Assembly (NCBI GenBank): GCA_030737835.1
Contig: CM060849.1
Coordinates: 434,001-498,000, forward strand
DNA length: 64,000 bases
Direction: 5' to 3'
Source of the DNA: Acorus gramineus
Taxonomy: Eukaryota; Streptophyta; Magnoliopsida; Acorales; Acoraceae
In this document: in pieces, positions 57,603 through 64,000 of the stretch
How positions within the stretch are numbered: position 1 is the first letter of the stretch
Layout: the number at the start of each line of letters is the position of its first letter
The notes under the pieces: generated by a model
What the model was told of the DNA's origin: nothing
What the model saw: only the letters and a program-made list of their open reading frames with translations
Databases searched by the model: none
Translations under genes and position numbers: made by a program

Positions 57603-58802
57603 AGACAGAAGTATGAAACCCTAACATTGTTATTTTTCGTAAATTATTTTAAAGCATTCTATCATTGAAAACAAAACACAAGTTATTCCAAAACGGCGTA
57701 AAAATAGTGAGAATCTCGTATTGAATCAAATCGTGCATTCGAGAAATCGATTTAAAATAGAACAAAGATTCATTTGAAACATCTTCGAAAAACCCTAGTT
57801 CTATCATTGGTACAAATACGAATATGGATCTACATTCAAATCTTCAAAACTCATGAAAACACGACATTGATTTGGATCTATGCATATAGGGGCCGACACA
57901 TTCTTTAAAAGATCTTAAAACATGATTCCTTCCTTAAATGAACTGACCTAATCATGGTGTCTACCTAAGCGTATTTATCTTCACATGAAAACTTACAACC
58001 CATCTTAAAAGCATGATCATATCATAGTTATAACATTAAATCCGAAAATCATCTAAATCCCATTAAGGTTTTGAGAAAAATCCAACAAGAAAACATAAGA
58101 AATCAAAAACTTCAATATACGCGTTGAGAATCAATATCATCATCAAAACTTGTAAAAACATCATGAAATCATTGACATATCGTTGGTATAACTTAAGACC
58201 CGAAATCATATCAAGACCTTAAGAAAAACAAGAAGAAAACTTATTCTTTTTGTTTGAAAACCTTTAAAATGAGATCATATGAAAACAACATTCAAAGGGA
58301 TTTACTATAAGTCAAAAACTCTTCAAAACATCACTAGAAACTCACCAAAATCTCGTCCAAAATTCCTTCCCGAGCTTCCTCAACAAAGGTGCCGAAGAGA
58401 AGAAGAAAAGAAAAATTTAGGGTTTGGTGTTTCAATGCAAAGCAGAGAGAAGGAGGGGTTTACAAACCTCACACACGTAGAGGGACAAGAATACGACACC
58501 ATCAAACCCGAATAACCACAATCAATGCTATTGTTCCTTCCAAAAATGATTGAGATTTGAATTCAATTTCCGCCCAGATCGACGGCTATTATTGAGTCCG
58601 TCGATCAATCACCCAACGGCTCTACCTGATCCGTCGCCCATGTGCCCGACGGCACCTATATACGCATCCGATTTATGATCCGTAAGAAGTGTTAGAAAGC
58701 CAATGAAATAAAGAATCTAATCATGCCAAATTATAAAAAAATTGGAACACTAAACACTCCACAAAATAGGCTAACTTGGTCTTAAAAGTCACAGTCGTTA
58801 CA

Positions 58803-59384
58803 TCCACGATGGTGATCTGAAGGGCAGCAGTCATTCCAAGATCGTTGTGCAGTGTTAGATCGATCTATTCGTGGTGGAAGAACGTCAGCTGGCCGTGAAG
58901 GATTGACGAAACGGAACGAAAGTGGATTTTCGACTAAATGAGTGATGATTTTTTTTTTTATCTAAATGAGTAAATGGATTTCAGATTCACATGGAAGAGT
59001 CATAACTGAATAGAGAAAATTGGGGGATTTGGGTTAATCAGACATATTTTTAATGAATGACAGATTTGTATTTAGCCATTTTACCTTTTTTGGAAAGTCA
59101 ACCAGCCAAACAATTAGATGATGACATTTCATAAGGCTTGTGTGTGGGACTTATTTTTTGGCACTAGATATCATCACTGATTGTAAAAATATCCCATTTG
59201 AAAATCTAAACCAACAATATTGCTTGAATTGATAAAAATAAAATAAAATAACATTCATGTATAATTTAATCCCTTTTGAATAGTATTATTGAAAATAACA
59301 TAATCATCATTGGTATTTTGCTAAAATGTGATTTTTTGAAGGTATATATACAAAAAAAAATTCATTATTAGATAAAATATTTTT
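58803..59384. other. Sequence right of LTR E
   Basis: 58803-58930 has balanced composition and continues the interrupted GCTTCCATGGCTTCCAC stretch at 56379-56395, but no frame of useful length follows. The rest is AT-rich. Confidence 0.3.
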
Positions 59385-60905
59385 TTTCAAATGATTATCA
59401 AATATGTTATTTTTTAAAAAAAGAAAAAAATATATGAACAATATATTATATATAAAAAATAAAAAATTAAATATTGCATATATTAGTTTTTTAATCTATA
59501 TATAAGTCAATTTGGTTAAAAAAAAAAACGTTCTAATATAAATAGAATATAAACAAAAATAAATCTGATTTCAACTAACAAATAATGCCACAAGGTTTTT
59601 TTATATTTTATAAATAACAATTTTGTTGGATAATATCTATAATAGTTAGTTAAGATTTCTTGGTATATTTTAATATATAACATTTATAATTTTTTTATGC
59701 CACATTAATATTTATAATCCACACAATTATATTATTCTAAGTTATATAAATTTTAAAAATTTAAATATTGCATATATTAGTTTTTTCAATCTGTATAGAA
59801 GTCAATTTGGTTAAAAAAATGGTTCTAATATAAATAGAATATAAACAAAAATAAATCTGGTTTCAACTAACAAATAATCCCACAAGGTTTTCTTATATTT
59901 TATAAATAACAATTTTGTTGGATAATATCTATGATAATTAGCTAAGATTTCTTGGTATATTTTAATATAATAACATTTATAATTTTTTATGCCACATTAA
60001 TATTTATAATCCACACAATTATATTATTCTAAGTTATATAAATTTAAAAAGTTTAAGTACTGCATATATTAGTTTTTTCAATCTATATATAAGTCAATTT
60101 GGTTAAAAAAATGGTTCTAATATAAATAGAATATAAACAAAAATAAATCTGGTTTCAACTAACAAATAATCCCACAAGGTTTTTTTATATTTTATAAATA
60201 ACAATTTTGTTGAATAATATCTATGATAGTTAGTTAAGATTTCTTGGTATATTTTAATATAATAACATTTATAATTTTTCATGCGACATTAATATTTATA
60301 ATCCACACAATTATATTATTCTAAGTTATATAAATTTATAAAATGTAATTATCTATTTTAATTCTTAAGATAAGATTAGGAGATGAAATATTTGTTTTGG
60401 ATAATATGAATTTTAATAAATTTGTTAGAGAATGAAAATGTAAAATTATATTACATAAACTCGAGAGGTGAGGAAATAAAAACTGTTACAAATACAACAC
60501 ATGGGGTTGATTGGGATTTTGATTACCCCATTTGATTGAGCAAATAAGAACCATGTGATTTTATTTGTTATACTTAATTATCATAACCAAACAAGATTTT
60601 GTGTTTGACCCAATGCAAATAAAAATCCACCCTCATTTGCACAGTAACCAAACACTTGGCGGGTGCGTCAGACAAATGGATACTGTGCAAATAAAACTAA
60701 TATATGCAATTTTAAAATGTCCCTAGAAGGCGACACTTGGCTGGGAAATAAAACTAATATATACAATTTAAAAAAAACCCAGTGCAAAAAAAACTAATAT
60801 ATGCAATTTTAAAATTTTTATTTTGTATATATAATATATTGTTCATATATTTTTTGGTTTTAAGAAAATAACATATTTGATAATCATTAGAAATTTTTTT
60901 TTATC
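59385..60905. mobile_element. Inverted-repeat-bounded AT-rich element
   Basis: AATGATTATCAAATATGTTA and the following 60 bp at 59389 recur on the reverse strand at 60825-60890, with weaker similarity extending outward. The inner part contains the triplicated unit at 59463-60345. No coding frame and no clear target duplication were found. Confidence 0.5.
59463..60345 (+). repeat. Three tandem copies of a 290-bp AT-rich unit
   Basis: Units start near 59463, 59757 and 60049 with CATATATTAGTTTTTT and contain TTTCAACTAACAAATAAT and GATTTCTTGGTATATTTTAA. Similarity by eye is high, about 95 percent. Confidence 0.85.
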
Positions 60906-61199
60906 TATTTATAATCTTATTATCTTTTAACATAATAAATTGACACATATTCAAATAGTTTTACATATGTGAGACAAACAACTATTAACAAGAACATGTG
61001 TGTAAATGATAACACAACATGAAAATAGAAAAACCTGTGTAAACAATGTATAAAGTTTTTCCTGCATGTATAATGTAAAATTTGCATATGCAAAAAAACA
61101 CATACAAATAATTACTGTATCCAAACATATCATAAGATTTGGTGGATTTGGATGTTATTATCCAATGTATATTAAGATATAAAAAAACAAAGAATTAAA

Positions 61200-61640
61200 C
61201 TATTCTTTAATTTTTTAAAAAAAATTCATACTTTTTCAAATATAACTCCAATTTGGTGATCAATATATACTTGTGATTGTGAAATAGGTAAACTCATATC
61301 TAATTCGAAATTAGTTATTTATGATGTATATTTCATATTTCATGATTATCTCAATATAAATTTGTTAAAAATAATAAAAATAAATAAATATGATGATGGC
61401 AAGATCACCTTCATAAGCGCATATATATATGCTTATCCCGATACATATCTATTGCTTATTAAAAGAATTCAGTGACCCAATATTTTAATTTTCCTTTTTA
61501 TCCCTTAATCAATTGTTTAATTACTAATAGTAATAGATTTATTTAAATTTTAAAATTATTCAATGATACAATCTTATCTAATAAGATTATGATTTGTTTA
61601 ATTACTAATCTATTATTATCAAATTTAGATAAATCATAAA
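61200..61640. repeat. AT-rich dispersed repeats, copy 3
   Basis: 61230-61415 matches 24728-25005 in direct orientation (CAAATATAACTC, CATGATTATCTCAAT, GATGATG.GGCA(A/C)GATCACC). 61435-61640 matches the reverse strand of 24254-24625. The stretch 61641-62213 is AT-rich with no feature. Confidence 0.5.
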
Positions 61641-62218
61641 TATTTTAAGATATCAAAATCAGATTTAATTAAATCATATCAATACATTTTTATTTTAAAT
61701 CATATCTATATATTCTAATTTTTTATTTTTGAAATTAAATATATTCACCATGTATATCCATTTAATTATATTTCCATAAATATGTTTTTTTGTAATAGAA
61801 TGAAAAAATTCCTAATGTACTATAATAAATAATATAAGATGTACATATGAATGTGAATATAATATACCTTAAAAATCTATATATTTCATATTAAACATTT
61901 GTGCATAATTTAATATTTTTTGTTGAGTTTATTAGAGAAAAAAAAGATACGGAAAGATGTAGTACTATTATATTTTTTTTTTCCAAATTTTTAAGGATTT
62001 GATTTATTCAAAGATTGAATCTCCTAATACTAAGTTGTTTGAACTCCTCTCTATCTTATCTTTTTTTATCACTAAATCTATATGTAGTTCTATATAAAGC
62101 AGTTCATCCCTACAGCCTAAATTATTTTTGTTTTCAAGCATATTATTTATTTATTTATATGTATATATATTGTGTTATTTATTTATGTAAATTTATACTG
62201 TGTTATTCTTATTATGTA

Positions 62219-64000
62219 TGTCACGCCCCAGGGCGGCCGTCCCCGGGACGCGGCAAGTGTATATATGATATCAGTGACAGGAAATCAATAATAAACCACA
62301 AACAATCACTAAAATGACACACAGATAAAAGCAGGGCTGACATAATATATACACCGAGTGCGGAAGCTAAATGACTGAGTCTGTAGTCAAAAACATACTA
62401 CAGACTCGATGCATAATCAAAAGTCCCGTGAGAGCCAACATGTCATAAATATACACAACAAAATCCAAATACAATCCAAACAAGTGCCCAAGCACAGAAC
62501 ATATACGTACAACAGAAAGAAGGGTGCTGATGGCCTCAAAACTCGTGGGACGCGGCGCTGCCCTCTGCTGGTGTAGTCGCTCGGGAAGCTCCTCCCTCAG
62601 AGATCACTGAAAAGGTAATATGCGAGGGGTGAGCCACACGCTCAGTGAATAGCACAACCCATGCATACAGTCATATTAACCACATTTAATCAATTCATAA
62701 GCCACAAGTGGCATAATATCACCATCCGGGGTTCGTTCATCGCCGAACTCCATACCCTCACCCTCACCCTCAACAGGTGACCTAGGATGTTGGGACTTAG
62801 CGGGTTGATAAACATCCATTCATAATCATGTGGGTCGTCGCATCGCCGGCCCACCATACCCTCACCCTCACCTCTCAACAGGTGACCCAGGCTCTTGGGA
62901 CTGACTAGGCTGTTGGTTACCCTTGGTCCACCGATAGTCTCTCCTCACTCCGCGGTTGTTTGGCCACTCCCATGTTCAGCACAGTCCTTCCAAGTCAGGA
63001 GGCGCCTACTAGTGGGAGCCCCTGCACGGGACAACCTGTCTAACGCCGAGGTAGTCTCTACACGGATCCGACGAGGGGAACAGAACAGCCTATCCATCGC
63101 ATATGATCCAATCGGATCCGCTGACAGCACATCTCTAATACTCTAATGTCTCGAATTCCTCAGAATTCCACCAGCGCGCATAACCAGGATGCGGGGAAAC
63201 ATGCATTTAGTAATCATAATACAAGGGAAAATAGAGACCTTGGGAGGGTAACCTGAGGTCCCGATGTAGGACATCCGACAACCAAACGAGGAACACGGAG
63301 TACCCTAACCCGGGTCTCAATGTTAACCTCGCAAGGCCCCCCTTATATTCCCTAAGCATGCTATCTATTATTACAGTTCGCATTTAATTAAATAAACAAA
63401 ACTAATAGGACGCATGCACAGGTCGGGCTTTCCTAGCACGATAGCGAGGTGGCAGGATGCATGGCTCATGCACAATCCTAAGGGTGCAAGTCCCTATCAC
63501 ACAATCTAGGGTGGCATGCAATTCTACACACATATCATGCATACATGGATTACATCAAGCAGTTAATATTAACTATAAGCCCCAGGGGAGGACGGTACAC
63601 GCCCAAAGCATGTAGCGCCTCCCACACTGGGTTGGGTTGTCCCACTCACCGGGAATCGGGTCGACACGCGACCGTCCGTCGAGATCTGCAAGACAAGGTA
63701 TTAACTGGTTAGAATAAATCCACTGTTATCCCAAAAATACACAACACACGCAATTAAATACACAACATCCCCAAACAACATTCAACACCCCTTCCGGCAA
63801 CCACCCGCGGCCTCGGCAAGCACCCGCGGCCTCGGCAACCGCCCGCACGGCCTCGGTAACCACCCGGGTGCACCGCCGCGCCTCAGCCCGCGCACTCCGC
63901 GCACCGCCCGGGGCCCCGCGCGTCCACCGAGCCCAGCCGCGGCAGCCCGCACGCCGTGCGCACGCTCCTCGCCCCGCGCGCGCCCCGCGCGCACCTCCGC
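62219..64000 (-). mobile_element. Family-1 long LTR, copy F, cut by the window end
   Basis: It starts TGTCACGCCCCAGGGCGG on the plus strand, so the sense strand is minus. In order on the plus strand: acceptor complement (62607-62609), GGGTGA-type repeats as ACCCTCACCC (62754 and 62860), donor complement and mini-exon (63650-63685), then the GC-rich intron from 63780 to the window end. The bases before it are ATGTA (62214-62218). Exon 3 differs from the other copies by a small deletion. Confidence 0.8.
63650..63685 (-). other. Mini-exon of copy F (36 nt)
   Basis: Flanked on the minus strand by CTTGCAG and GTGAGTGGGAC. In the third frame it reads LDGRSRVDPIP. Confidence 0.55.

Larger units (their letters stand above)
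56396..58802 (-). mobile_element. Second long-LTR family, solo LTR E
   Basis: A 2407-bp unit, TGAAACGCCCCC to AGTCGTTACA, with an exact TCCAC duplication (56391-56395 and 58803-58807). The sense strand is taken as minus by analogy to family 1, whose 3' end GGGGCGTGACA resembles GGGGGCGTTTCA here. On that strand a TATA box (58657-58662) lies about 140 bp in, a donor AAG/GTGAGTGGG at 57351, and the block ACTGAGCGTGTGG..GCTCACCCCTCC followed by TCTTTCAG at 56742. There is no coding internal part. Confidence 0.8.

Noticed and set aside
61435-61640. Terminal inverted repeats or a single large element between the AT-rich repeats at 24 kb and 61 kb
   Set aside because: The copies have mixed orientations and carry unrelated material between them. 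They are better explained as dispersed repeats.

Overview
The window is transposon-rich intergenic DNA from a plant nuclear genome, most likely an angiosperm. It is AT-rich with introns bounded by GT..AG. It carries Ty3/gypsy elements of the plant-specific Tat group, long gypsy LTRs primed by initiator tRNA-Met, and CACTA, Helitron and PIF/Harbinger pieces. No intact host gene, tRNA, rRNA or CRISPR array was recognised, and nearly every reading frame belongs to a decayed mobile element or a captured gene fragment.

Layout. 1-908: the 3' part of a long LTR (family 1, copy A). 909-10469: a Tat-like gypsy element on the minus strand (gag, protease, RT, RNase H, integrase, plus an antisense accessory ORF), broken by many mutations and by an Athila-like solo LTR inside gag (7452-9038). 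10585-10824: a Helitron 3' end. 10953-20653: a second Tat-like element with both LTRs and a perfect ACTAC target duplication. It has two antisense accessory genes but has lost RNase H and integrase. 20654-32690: AT-rich DNA with a fold-back MITE, a PIF/Harbinger-type MITE (TAA duplication), local duplications, a GATACA-rich segment holding a possible 51-residue two-exon gene, and a second Helitron end.

33095-56180: probably one CACTA (EnSpm) element, dissected by later insertions. It has a CACTACAGG end with TTTCGTAGCAAA-type subterminal repeats, and inverted subterminal repeats at 56095-56180. Inside, on the minus strand, lie a transposase-associated first exon, two exons of a nicotinamide mononucleotide adenylyltransferase (NMNAT) gene, a thioredoxin WCGPC exon, and a nine-copy array of a 386-bp unit that looks like a promoter plus first exon. 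Into it went family-1 LTR copy B (41555-45086, CTTGT duplication) and copy C (45741-55606, TAAAA). C was in turn invaded by C2 (47882-54511), and C2 by the truncated reverse element D (about 50347-54052).

56396-58802: a second long-LTR family, solo, with a TCCAC duplication. 59385-60905: an inverted repeat enclosing a triplicated 290-bp AT-rich unit. 62219-64000: copy F of family 1, cut by the window edge.

The most interesting signal is in the family-1 LTRs. Element D carries a tRNA-iMet primer site and a gag start next to its LTR, which fixes the sense strand. On that strand the LTR looks like a small intron-containing gene: TATA box, pyrimidine-rich leader, exon 1 ending at GGTAAG, an extremely GC- and CpG-rich intron of 0.7-1.4 kb, a conserved 36-nt mini-exon between TTGCAG and GTGAGT, a second intron with GGGTGA repeats, then an acceptor and a third exon. 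The second donor and acceptor are also found in the otherwise different LTR at 56396-58802. I read this as a spliced leader contained within the LTR. The splicing itself is inferred, not demonstrated.
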